This document shows, in pieces, positions 1 to 8,497 of a stretch of 64,000 nt of DNA; position 1 is the stretch's first letter; each line of letters opens with the position of its first letter. The stretch covers positions 300,783-364,782 of the forward strand of contig NZ_NIQA01000002.1 in NCBI RefSeq assembly GCF_002236805.1, in the 5' to 3' direction. Source of the stretch: Pusillimonas sp. T2. Its GTDB lineage: Bacteria; Pseudomonadota; Gammaproteobacteria; Burkholderiales; Burkholderiaceae_B. Below the pieces are notes generated by a model, which saw only the letters and a list, made by a program, of their open reading frames with translations, had not been told where the DNA came from and did not search any database. The position numbers were made by a program, and so were the translations under genes.

Positions 1-332
1 CCTCTTTTTTGCGTGCCGGCACCGAACACCACATTTTGGCTATCTTTGTCGCGCCCCAATGCAGTTTCGACCATCATTGCTACGAGGCCGGCGAATGGAA
101 CCTGATTCGCGACTGGGCCGACTTGCTGTCGGAACAAGACATTTTGCTGGACTGGGGACCCGGGCGGCACGGCCCCGGCAACAACCTGTTTTTCATGATT
201 CGCGACCCGGACACCAATTGGCTGGAAATTTCAGCCGAACTTGAACTTTGCGATGCTTCGCGCCCCACCGGAAGCTGGCAACACCGTGAAAAAACCCTGA
301 ACAGTTGGGGCAAGGCATACTTGCGCAGCTAA
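1..332 (+). CDS. VOC-family extradiol ring-cleavage dioxygenase, C-terminal part
   Basis: This gene is cut by the left edge of the window; the reading frame is open from the first bases, so the true start lies upstream. The visible ~107 residues are the C-terminal module of a vicinal-oxygen-chelate protein. A His pair (FDHHCYE) and the closing Glu in DPDTNWLEIS match two of the usual 2-His-1-Glu metal ligands of type I extradiol dioxygenases, and the glycine-rich GRHGPGNN turn is typical. It probably opens a catecholic ring with O2. It sits 31 bp before an FAH-family hydrolase, a usual next step in meta-cleavage pathways. The substrate cannot be read from the fragment. Confidence 0.75.
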   Translation, partial: SFLRAGTEHHILAIFVAPQCSFDHHCYEAGEWNLIRDWADLLSEQDILLDWGPGRHGPGNNLFFMIRDPDTNWLEISAELELCDASRPTGSWQHREKTLNSWGKAYLRS

Positions 333-363
333 CCCTTCGCTTTCATTTACTCAAGGAATCCAT

Positions 364-1221
364 ATGCGTCTGTTATCTTTTGTCGGCCGCAACGGCCAAT
401 CGGGCTATGGCGCCCAAATTGACGATACCCACGTCGCCAACCTTGGCGCCATCCTGGGTCATCGCTACGCCGATCTGCGTGCACTGCTGGGTGGCAACGG
501 CCTTGCCGAAGCCAAGGCGGCTCTTGCCATTGCCCCAGTGCTTTCCATTCATGAAATCAAACTACTGCCGGTGATTCCCAACCCCGACAAAATCATTTGT
601 GTCGGCCTGAACTACGAAACCCATCGTAAAGAAACCGGTCGCCCGGTAGAGCAGCACCCCTCGATCTTTACCCGTTTCGCCGCCAGTCAGATCGCCGCAG
701 GCGACCCGATTCTGGTGCCGCGCGTGTCTACTGCACTTGACTATGAAGGCGAATTGGCTCTGGTCATTGGCCGTCCGGGCCGATACATCAAAGCAGAAAA
801 CGCCTTCGACCATGTCGCCGGTTACGCCTGCTACAACGACGGCTCCATCCGCGACTGGCAGCGCCATTCGCATCAATTCACGCCCGGCAAGAATTTTGTC
901 GGCACAGGCGCCTTCGGCCCATACATGGTCACGGCAGACGAAATCTCCGACATCGAAGCCCAAACGCTGACCACCCGCCTGAACGGCGAGATCATGCAGC
1001 AGGCCAAAATTTCCGACATGATTTTTTCAATTGGCCAGATTATTGAATATGTATCGTCGTTTACGCCCCTAGAGCCGGGCGACGTCATTGCCACAGGCAC
1101 CCCGGGCGGCGTCGGCTTCAAGCGCGAGCCACAGGTTTACATGAAACCCGGTGACATTTGCGAAATCGAAATCACCAAGGTTGGCCTGCTGCGCAACCCG
1201 ATTGCGCAAGATCTGGCCTGA
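364..1221 (+). CDS. Fumarylacetoacetate hydrolase (FAH) family protein
   Basis: This 285-residue protein belongs to the FAH/2-hydroxyhepta-diene-dioate isomerase family, whose members hydrolyse, hydrate or decarboxylate ring-cleavage products with a divalent metal. Metal ligands are visible as E128-x-E130 (DYEGEL) and D159 (YNDGSIRDWQ), with Lys176 in TPGKNF. The first ~70 residues are the small N-terminal domain; the catalytic fold begins near PNPDKIICVGLNY. An AAGGAA ribosome site precedes the ATG. Its place directly after an extradiol dioxygenase suggests that it processes the cleaved ring. The exact reaction (hydrolase, hydratase or isomerase) is not decided by the sequence. Confidence 0.88.
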   Translation: MRLLSFVGRNGQSGYGAQIDDTHVANLGAILGHRYADLRALLGGNGLAEAKAALAIAPVLSIHEIKLLPVIPNPDKIICVGLNYETHRKETGRPVEQHPSIFTRFAASQIAAGDPILVPRVSTALDYEGELALVIGRPGRYIKAENAFDHVAGYACYNDGSIRDWQRHSHQFTPGKNFVGTGAFGPYMVTADEISDIEAQTLTTRLNGEIMQQAKISDMIFSIGQIIEYVSSFTPLEPGDVIATGTPGGVGFKREPQVYMKPGDICEIEITKVGLLRNPIAQDLA

Positions 1222-1237
1222 CTTTTCTGCGCGACAC

Positions 1238-2008
1238 ATGCCATCAGAACGCCAAAGTTCGGTCGATCGACTGCTTTCCATACCCCGGCTTTTCACCGAC
1301 GAAAAGCCGCTATGGACGGTCGAAGAAGTTGCCGACAAATTGCAGATTTCTATCAGCAGCGCCTACCGGTACTTTCAAAGCTTGCTCAAATTTGAATATC
1401 TGGATGAGGTGCCCGGCCAGGGCTATTGCCTGGGCCCAGCCTTCATTGCGTTCGACCGTACCATACGCGTTACCGACCCGCTGGCGAGAGTGGCGGGTCC
1501 GGTACTGGCGGGCCTGGCTAGCGCGCTGGATGACGGCACCGACCTGATCATCTGTCAGGTGTATCGTAAAAATGTCATGTGTATTCACCACGAAAACATT
1601 GGCAAAGCCAGCGCCGGCACGAGCTACGAGCGCGGGCGACCCATGCCCTTTTATCGTGGCGCCACATCAAAAGTAATCCTGGCGCACTTGCCATGGCGCC
1701 AGCAAAAGCGCGAATACGAGAACAATACAGCCGCTATTGCTGAAGCCGACATGGGCCACGACTGGAAGTCTTTCAGCGCCGGGCTGCGCGAGATCAGGAA
1801 GAAAGGTTACTGCGTGTCTCATGGCGAGGTTGACCCAGGCCGCGTCGGAATAGCCGCACCGATCTTCAGCCCCGATGGGCAAGTCAGACACAGCCTGAGC
1901 ATTGTTGTGCTCGACACCCGCACCGATGCCGCCCGCGAAGATCGTCTGACCATGAGTATTGTCGCCGCTGCGTCCCTTATCTCTGAACGCCTGGCCCTGC
2001 CAAACTGA
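1238..2008 (+). CDS. IclR family transcriptional regulator
   Basis: This 256-residue regulator has an N-terminal winged helix-turn-helix (about residues 5-75, including LQISISSAYRYFQSL) and a C-terminal IclR ligand-binding domain. I chose the ATG at 1238 because an upstream in-frame start would overlap the FAH gene by 71 bp and add residues without family similarity. It is embedded between ring-cleavage and monooxygenase genes on the same strand, so it is probably the local regulator responding to the aromatic substrate or an intermediate. That role is inferred from position. Its operator is not visible here and may lie upstream of the window. Confidence 0.85.
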   Translation: MPSERQSSVDRLLSIPRLFTDEKPLWTVEEVADKLQISISSAYRYFQSLLKFEYLDEVPGQGYCLGPAFIAFDRTIRVTDPLARVAGPVLAGLASALDDGTDLIICQVYRKNVMCIHHENIGKASAGTSYERGRPMPFYRGATSKVILAHLPWRQQKREYENNTAAIAEADMGHDWKSFSAGLREIRKKGYCVSHGEVDPGRVGIAAPIFSPDGQVRHSLSIVVLDTRTDAAREDRLTMSIVAAASLISERLALPN

Positions 2009-2028
2009 TTTTTACCTGGCCACACGCT

Positions 2029-3627
2029 ATGACCACAGAAACCATGACTCCCGTTACGATTGTTGGCGCCGGCCCTGTTGGCCTGATGCTGGCCAACCTA
2101 CTCAGCGCCTACAACATACCCGTTGTGGTCATTGAAAAAAACGCCACCACGGTTCAGGCGCCCCGCGCGGTCTCTATAGACGACGAGTCTCTGCGCGCCC
2201 TACAAATAGCGGGCCTGGCCGATACACTAAAGGCGCGATGCGCCATGGATTACGGCTCGGTTTATCTTGGCCCAGGTCGTCGCCCATTTGCGCGTGTCTC
2301 GCCTACATCGGCCGAGTACGGACACCCCCGCCGCAGCGCCTTCGCCCAACCCGAGCTTGAAGCTCTATTGGCCGAAGGCCTCAAGCGGTTTGCCCGTGCC
2401 GAAGTCCGGTTCGAACAGGAAGTGGTGGGCCTGACCCAGCACGACGGCCACGTAACGCTTGAGGTTAAACGAAGTGATGGCAGCACCTACGTACATGCCA
2501 GCCGTTATGTAGCCGCGTGCGACGGCGGCCGCAGCCCGCTGCGCCACATGATTGACGTCGGCATGCAAGGCTACACCTACGAAAAAAAGTGGCTGATTAT
2601 CGACCTGAAAGGCACGCGCGACAACTTTCGCGAAACACGGGTTTACTGCGACCCGCGCAGACCCGGCATCAACCTGCCCGGCCCAAACCGCACCCGACGG
2701 TTTGAATTTATGCTGCTTGAAGGCGAGACCGATGAACAAGTCACCCACCCCGACTTCATCAGCAAACTGTTACGCGACCACGGCCCCGACGAAGGCATTG
2801 AAATTGTACGCAAGCAGGTTTACACCTTTCATGCCCGTATGGCCACCGACTGGAAAAAGGGCAGTGTTTTCTTGCTGGGCGATGCCGCCCACCTGACCCC
2901 GCCCTTCGCCGGCCAGGGCCTGAACAGCGGCCTGCGCGACGCCGCTAACTTGTCCTGGAAACTGGCTGCGGTATTAAATGGCCAGATGACGCCTGCCGTG
3001 CTTGAAAGCTATCAACAAGAACGCCCCGAGCATGCCTGGCAATTGATTGAAATGGCGATCAAGCTGGGGCGCATCATGATGCCCGAAACCATGCTCAAGG
3101 CACACCTGCTTGAAGCGGGGTTTCGGGCGCTGCAACTCATCCCCCCGGCCCACGAATACATCACCCAAATGCGCTACAAGCCCAAGCCCAGGTTCTCGAA
3201 AGGCTTTTTTGTGCGCGATGGAGCCGACCTCAAGAAAACACGCGTGGGCCGCATGCTGCCACAGCCTTGGGTTGAAACCGAGCACGACCGCAAAACACAC
3301 CGACTTGACGACATTCTGGGCCACGGCTTTACATTGATTGCACTCACGGAAACACCCGAAACAGCGTTTGAGGCCCTGCCGCCGCTGCCGTTTGAAAAAA
3401 AGCTGGGACTAAAACGAATCTGCATCACCCCGCGCTATTACAACGCATTTCCTGCCGCGCCAAGCGCTGCCACCACCGTACGCGACGTGTACGGCGATTT
3501 CGAAAAACACACCAATGCACACGATGTGTGGCTACTGGTTCGGCCCGACCGCTATGTGATGGCGTGCATCCCTCGCCAAAGCCCGCAAGCTGCCGTGGCC
3601 GAGCTAACCCGACTGCTGGAAAGCTGA
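2029..3627 (+). CDS. FAD-dependent aromatic monooxygenase, MhpA-like
   Basis: This 532-residue flavoprotein belongs to the p-hydroxybenzoate hydroxylase superfamily and resembles 3-(3-hydroxyphenyl)propionate hydroxylase MhpA. The Rossmann motif GAGPVG lies near residue 12. The DG motif is CDGGRSPLR, and the second FAD motif is GDAAHLTPPFAGQG followed by LRDAANLSWKLAAVL. It should insert one oxygen atom into a phenolic ring using NAD(P)H, producing a catechol for the neighbouring extradiol dioxygenase. The C-terminal ~130 residues form the thioredoxin-like domain of this class. The gene begins 20 bp after iclR and ends convergent with the ligase gene. The substrate is not assignable from sequence alone. 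Confidence 0.88.
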   Translation: MTTETMTPVTIVGAGPVGLMLANLLSAYNIPVVVIEKNATTVQAPRAVSIDDESLRALQIAGLADTLKARCAMDYGSVYLGPGRRPFARVSPTSAEYGHPRRSAFAQPELEALLAEGLKRFARAEVRFEQEVVGLTQHDGHVTLEVKRSDGSTYVHASRYVAACDGGRSPLRHMIDVGMQGYTYEKKWLIIDLKGTRDNFRETRVYCDPRRPGINLPGPNRTRRFEFMLLEGETDEQVTHPDFISKLLRDHGPDEGIEIVRKQVYTFHARMATDWKKGSVFLLGDAAHLTPPFAGQGLNSGLRDAANLSWKLAAVLNGQMTPAVLESYQQERPEHAWQLIEMAIKLGRIMMPETMLKAHLLEAGFRALQLIPPAHEYITQMRYKPKPRFSKGFFVRDGADLKKTRVGRMLPQPWVETEHDRKTHRLDDILGHGFTLIALTETPETAFEALPPLPFEKKLGLKRICITPRYYNAFPAAPSAATTVRDVYGDFEKHTNAHDVWLLVRPDRYVMACIPRQSPQAAVAELTRLLES

Positions 3628-3667
3628 ATCAGGCCCAGCGGCCACTGCGGGCCGTGCCGCAGCGCGG

Positions 3668-5185
3668 CTACAACGCCTGGAACTGTTCGCGCAATACGTT
3701 CTTTTGCACCTTACCCATGGTGTTGCGCGGCAGCTCACTAACCACATGCACCTTTTTAGGGACTTTAAAATTGGCAATACCCGCCTTCAGGGCGGCCTGA
3801 ATCTGGTCGGCATCGAGAGCCACGCCCTCGCGGGGCACCACAATAGCCACAACCGCCTCACCAAAATCAGCGTGAGGCACCCCTACGACGGCCGATTCGG
3901 CCACACCAGGCATATCGTCGATAATGCTTTCGATTTCTTTGGGATAAATATTAAAACCACCCGAAATAATCAGATCTTTGCTGCGCCCCACAATCACCAA
4001 ATAACCGCGTTCGTCCCAGCGCCCCATATCGCCGGTTCGAAACCAGCCGTCGCGGGTGAACTCTTCTTTGGTTTTTTCGGGCATACGCCAATAACCAGAA
4101 AAGACGTTGTCGCCACGGACCTGGATATGACCAATGTCGCCCCCAGTTACCGGCTGCAGCTGGTCATTTACCACGCGCACCGACACGCCAGGCAAGGGCT
4201 TGCCAACAGTGCCACCCAAGCGCGGCCCCTCGGTCGCGAGATAAGGATTAGAAGTCAGCATGACAGTTTCACTCATGCCGTAACGCTCGAGAATGGTGTG
4301 CCCCGTTCGTGTTTGAAACGACTCGAAGGTATCTGTCAGCAAAGGCGCCGAGCCGGAGATAAACAGCCGCATGGACTGACATATGTCGCGATTGAGGCGG
4401 GCGTCGGCCAACAAGCGCACATAAAACGTAGGTACACCCATCATGACGGTTGAGCGCGGCAAATAATGCAGCGCCTGCTCAAGATCGAACTTAGGTAGCC
4501 AGATCGTACGGGCGCCGGCCAACAAGGCGCCATGAGCCGCCACAAACAAACCATGCACATGGAATATAGGCAGCATGTGCAGCAATACATCGTCGGATTG
4601 CCAGCCCCAGTAAGTGTCGAGCACCCTAGCATTGGCAATCATGTTTTTGTGCGATAGCATCGCCCCCTTGCTGCGCCCCGTTGTGCCCGAGGTGTACAAA
4701 ATGACGGCCAACGTATCGGGCGAACACTGTACTGTTTCGAACGTTGCAGACAACCCGGCGATGGCTTCGGACAGGCTACCCGAGCCGTCTTCCTCGAGCG
4801 TGAGTACACGGCATCCGTCTTGTTGCTCTGCCAGTGGCGCGACCCAACTGCGGTTCTTGGCCGAACACACCACGACCGACGGTTCGGCATCGCCCAGGAA
4901 ATAGGCCACTTCTGTTTCGCGATACGCCGTATTCAAGGGCAAATACACCAGACCGGCACGCAGCGTACCCAAATACAGCATCAAAGCTTCGGGCGATTTT
5001 TCGACCTGAACCGCAACACGCGCTCCCGGTGGCAATTGCAACGAAGTCAGGTAATTTGCCACCCGCGCTGACCCAGCCTCCAGATCTTGAAACGAATAGG
5101 TCCGCAGAGGCGATTCGATAGCCACGCGGGACAAGTCATGGGCAAACCCGGTACGCAGAACACTATAAAGATTGGTTTGGAGCAC
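3668..5185 (-). CDS. Malonyl-CoA synthetase (MatB)-like acyl-CoA ligase
   Basis: This 505-residue ANL-superfamily adenylate-forming enzyme has the phosphate loop YTSGTTGRSKG near residues 164-174, the FISGSAPLL and ERYGMSE adenylation motifs, TGD in the hinge region, and the C-terminal catalytic Lys in PRNTMGKVQ. The FISGSAPLL/ERYGMSE/TSNPY combination is characteristic of malonyl-CoA synthetases and their close relatives, which join malonate or methylmalonate to CoA using ATP. Substrate is therefore likely a small dicarboxylate, but a different acid cannot be excluded. It is convergent with the monooxygenase gene (40 bp apart) and transcribed alone, so a link to the aromatic cluster is only positional. 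Confidence 0.78.
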   Translation of the reverse strand: MLQTNLYSVLRTGFAHDLSRVAIESPLRTYSFQDLEAGSARVANYLTSLQLPPGARVAVQVEKSPEALMLYLGTLRAGLVYLPLNTAYRETEVAYFLGDAEPSVVVCSAKNRSWVAPLAEQQDGCRVLTLEEDGSGSLSEAIAGLSATFETVQCSPDTLAVILYTSGTTGRSKGAMLSHKNMIANARVLDTYWGWQSDDVLLHMLPIFHVHGLFVAAHGALLAGARTIWLPKFDLEQALHYLPRSTVMMGVPTFYVRLLADARLNRDICQSMRLFISGSAPLLTDTFESFQTRTGHTILERYGMSETVMLTSNPYLATEGPRLGGTVGKPLPGVSVRVVNDQLQPVTGGDIGHIQVRGDNVFSGYWRMPEKTKEEFTRDGWFRTGDMGRWDERGYLVIVGRSKDLIISGGFNIYPKEIESIIDDMPGVAESAVVGVPHADFGEAVVAIVVPREGVALDADQIQAALKAGIANFKVPKKVHVVSELPRNTMGKVQKNVLREQFQAL

Positions 5186-5342
5186 GTTTTAATTCCTGAC
5201 AAGGCATAGAGTCTGAAAAATTAGCAAAAGCAACGGTATTGGGCAACCTGCGTGGGCTGGCACACAAAGACTATGAATAACCCGAAGGCCGGGTCATTTC
5301 GCTTCTGTTAATGGGCCGAAGACCTGTAATATAAAAACGATA

Positions 5343-7835
5343 ATGCCCCGCAGACACACCACACCCTTCTCGAGGCACCGCGTGCAACAAGTCACACATA
5401 TCAGGCGCTTGCTTGTCGCCCAAGCCATCATTGCCGTTGCCATTATTGCCGGCATCGTTTACGAAATGGCGGGCGCGTATTACAACGCCCTTGACGGTAC
5501 CTACGCTCGCGCTACGCGCACACGCAACGCGATTATGGCCCACAGCACGCAAACGTTCACGATGATCGACCAAGCCTTGTCGAACATTGTCGAACACGCC
5601 GTGGTTATCGTGGCCGACGGGCCCGACATTCTGAACCAATATCTACTGGTCCGACGCAACGATCTGCCCTATGTCGAGGTGCTGCAAATCACTGATCGCA
5701 ATGGCACCGTCATTGCAACAACACGCCCGCGGCTTGACTACCTGGGGCACCGCGATTTCTTTGCCGAGCATCGCGATGACCAACATCGGCAACTACGTAT
5801 TTCAACGCCGTATATTGGTCAGCACGACGTCATTAGCGGTAAATGGGTGGTTGACCTGACCCGCCCCGTGTTTGACAACGACGGTAACTTCAGCGGCGTG
5901 GCAATCGCCACCCTGTCGCTCGAAGACATGTCGCAGGTATACGATGACATGCGCCACACGACCCAAGACATCATCGGCCTAGTGCGCGACGACGGCGTGC
6001 TGCTGGCGCGCAGCCCGTTTGCGGCGTCCAGCATCGGGCGTCAGGTCTTCAATGCCGAGGGCTCAGACCAGGTTATTTTGCAAACATTGCAGGGGGACTA
6101 CCGGCGTACTTCACCGATCGACGGCAATGACCGTGTAGTGGCTTATGGGCAAATCAAACACTTTCCCCTCATGGTTTATGCCGGCGTGTCCGTCACCGAA
6201 GCACTGAGCCTCTGGAAGCGCAGGGCCATTCTGGACGGATCGCTCGGCATTTTGCTGGGCGCCATGGTGATGGCATTTTCCTATTTGCTCTACCGGCAAA
6301 TTCGCAAGAACTATGCAGCCGACGCCGCCAGGCAGCAGGCACAAGAAGAAACCGACCGTATTTTCCGGTCGATTTCCGATGCGGTGTACCGCATTGACAA
6401 AGCATGGCGGTTCACCTTCTTAAACCGTCAGGCCGAACAGCTCTTCGGGCAAAGCACCGAAGACATCAAAGGCAAGCTGTTATGGGATGCTTTCCCGGCG
6501 CTGCGTGAAACACAAACCAAAGCGGAGTTCGAGCACGCTATACAGCACCACACAATGGCTGACTTCGAACAGTACTATGCGCCAACCCGCACCTGGTTCA
6601 ATGTCAGGGCTTACCCCGGCCTCGATGGGCTGACCGTCTATCTTCAAGACATCACCGCCAAGAAAGTTCGCGAGGAGCAAAAGCACGAGGCCCAACGCAT
6701 GGACACCCTGGGGAAACTCACCGGTGGCGTGGCTCACGACTTCAACAATTTGCTTACCGTCATCATTGGCAACACCGAACTAATCGCCGAGTACGTTCAG
6801 CACGACAAAACCCTGCGAGGTATGGCCGACACCTCGCTGAAAGCCGCCGAGCGCGGCGCCAAGCTGGTGTCACAACTGTTGTCTTACGCGCGCCGCCAAC
6901 AGCTTAACCCCAGCCCCATCAATATCCCCGTGCTGCTAGACAACATGAAACACTTGCTGGACACCGCTGTAGGCAACGGCGTGCGTATCCGCTGCCAGCA
7001 TGCTCCCGATGTCTGGCCTGCCCTTGCCGACGAAGGCCGGCTGCAAGACGCCCTAATTAACTTATGTATAAACGGCCGCGACGCCATGCCCGACGGCGGC
7101 ACCATTACTATTAGCACCAGCAATCTTCATGTCACCCCCGATATGGTCAAGCAGGGCGATGCGCTGGCCAAAGGCGATTACGTCGCCATTTCGGTACGCG
7201 ATACCGGTGTCGGCATGGACAAAAACACGCTTAAACGCGTTTTCGACCCCTTCTTTACCACCAAAGACGTGGGCAAAGGCAGCGGCCTGGGGTTGCCCAT
7301 GGTGCAAGGGTTTGCACGGCAATCGAATGGGTCTGTCGGGATAGAGTCCACCCTCGGTAAGGGCACAACCATCACGCTTTACCTGCCACGCGCTTCAAGT
7401 ATCGACACCACCTCAACCCACATTCAAAGCGCCTCATTACCCACCGGCAAAGAAAAAATCCTGTTGGTCGAGGATGAACCGCTAGTAAAAGACCATGTCG
7501 GTCGCTTGCTGAAATCTTTGGGGTACGATCTGTTGTGTGCAGGAAGCGGTGCCCAGGCATTGCAATTACTTATGGCGCATAACGATATCGACTTGCTTTT
7601 CACCGATGTGACCATGCCCGGCGGCATGTCGGGGCCCGAACTGGCCCGCGAGGCCCGCCTGATCTACCCCGAACTGCCGGTGCTGTTTACGTCGGGCTAC
7701 CCCGAACAACTCACCACCGAAAACTACGACGGCCTTGACAGCTGGTTGCTCGAAAAGCCCTATAACCGCGAACAATTAGCCCGCAAAATCCGCGAGGCCC
7801 TTGGCGCCGGCCCGCATACGCCAACACGACAATGA
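5343..7835 (+). CDS. Hybrid sensor histidine kinase (dCache-PAS-HisKA-HATPase-REC)
   Basis: This 830-residue membrane kinase has TM1 at about residues 21-42, a periplasmic double-Cache-like sensor at about 45-290 and TM2 at about 296-317. A PAS domain follows at about 335-440, then the HisKA dimer helix with phosphoacceptor His465 in GGVAHDFNN. The ATPase domain has N577, DTGVGM, FFTTK and GSGLGL boxes, and the receiver domain has phosphoacceptor Asp755 (LLFTDVTMPG). All catalytic residues are present. Its stop overlaps the heme oxygenase start by 4 nt, so the signalling genes are translationally coupled. No separate response regulator is nearby; the output may be a phosphorelay elsewhere. 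No clear ribosome site precedes the ATG, so a slightly later start is possible. Confidence 0.9.
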   Translation: MPRRHTTPFSRHRVQQVTHIRRLLVAQAIIAVAIIAGIVYEMAGAYYNALDGTYARATRTRNAIMAHSTQTFTMIDQALSNIVEHAVVIVADGPDILNQYLLVRRNDLPYVEVLQITDRNGTVIATTRPRLDYLGHRDFFAEHRDDQHRQLRISTPYIGQHDVISGKWVVDLTRPVFDNDGNFSGVAIATLSLEDMSQVYDDMRHTTQDIIGLVRDDGVLLARSPFAASSIGRQVFNAEGSDQVILQTLQGDYRRTSPIDGNDRVVAYGQIKHFPLMVYAGVSVTEALSLWKRRAILDGSLGILLGAMVMAFSYLLYRQIRKNYAADAARQQAQEETDRIFRSISDAVYRIDKAWRFTFLNRQAEQLFGQSTEDIKGKLLWDAFPALRETQTKAEFEHAIQHHTMADFEQYYAPTRTWFNVRAYPGLDGLTVYLQDITAKKVREEQKHEAQRMDTLGKLTGGVAHDFNNLLTVIIGNTELIAEYVQHDKTLRGMADTSLKAAERGAKLVSQLLSYARRQQLNPSPINIPVLLDNMKHLLDTAVGNGVRIRCQHAPDVWPALADEGRLQDALINLCINGRDAMPDGGTITISTSNLHVTPDMVKQGDALAKGDYVAISVRDTGVGMDKNTLKRVFDPFFTTKDVGKGSGLGLPMVQGFARQSNGSVGIESTLGKGTTITLYLPRASSIDTTSTHIQSASLPTGKEKILLVEDEPLVKDHVGRLLKSLGYDLLCAGSGAQALQLLMAHNDIDLLFTDVTMPGGMSGPELAREARLIYPELPVLFTSGYPEQLTTENYDGLDSWLLEKPYNREQLARKIREALGAGPHTPTRQ

Positions 7836-8497
7836 ACGCTGCACATGAAGCGCGCCATGCCGGTCGCCAGGCATGGCTTCGCAACCACACTCAGGCACTG
7901 CATGCCCGACTTGACTCGTCGGCGCCGTTACGTGCCCTTTTACAACCCGGCCTGACGTCAGTGGCGTACCAACGCGTTATGGCGGCCATGTATACGGCCC
8001 ACGCCCAGGTCGAGCCTGAGCTGTTGGCGCTTGACAGCGCACGGCCACCCGCGCTGCCGGCTTATGCGTCTCGCCTGACACTGATTTCCCTGGAAATAGC
8101 CCGGCACAATAACGACGGGACAACAGTAACCCCCGCCCATGTCGGTACAGCATTGGCGCCAACACACACGTTTGTATCCCCTGCTGACAAGCGCCACGCC
8201 CTAGAAGCCATCATCTCGTCACAACAGCAGTCGCGCTACCTGGGCCTGCGTTACGTGCTGGAAGGAGCGACACAAGGCAGTCGCTTTATTCAACGAAGCC
8301 TGCAACAGCACAACCCTGGGCTACGCGTCGGACCCGACAGTTACTGGGCCACTTTGGCCAACAACTCAAACGCCTGGTCTTGCCTGTGCGACATCATTAA
8401 CGATCAGAGCACCGACATAGATGACGCCGAACTACTGGCAGGGGCTACACTCGGATTCAAGATATTCATCAACACCTTCTATAGCACCGCGACATGA
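7832..8497 (+). CDS. Biliverdin-producing heme oxygenase (BphO-like)
   Basis: This 221-residue protein belongs to the bacterial heme oxygenase family. The proximal-helix His lies in HTQALHARLD, and the distal-helix glycine region reads YVLEGATQGSRF. It should cleave heme to biliverdin, CO and iron. Biliverdin is the chromophore of bacteriophytochromes, and the next gene encodes exactly such a photoreceptor, overlapping this one by 4 nt (ATGA). The enzyme is therefore very likely dedicated to chromophore supply rather than iron acquisition. Its start also overlaps the upstream kinase stop by 4 nt, which makes one coupled three-gene unit. Confidence 0.88.
   Translation: MNAAHEARHAGRQAWLRNHTQALHARLDSSAPLRALLQPGLTSVAYQRVMAAMYTAHAQVEPELLALDSARPPALPAYASRLTLISLEIARHNNDGTTVTPAHVGTALAPTHTFVSPADKRHALEAIISSQQQSRYLGLRYVLEGATQGSRFIQRSLQQHNPGLRVGPDSYWATLANNSNAWSCLCDIINDQSTDIDDAELLAGATLGFKIFINTFYSTAT

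Noticed and set aside
3645-3662. CTGCGG/CCGCAG hairpin near the convergent ends of the monooxygenase and ligase genes
   Set aside because: The 6-bp stem has no U-run on either strand and runs into the ligase coding end; too weak for a terminator call.
5280-5296. ACCCG/CGGGT hairpin between the ligase and kinase starts
   Set aside because: It is short and lies between divergent starts, where a terminator is not expected; no operator-like repeat could be supported.
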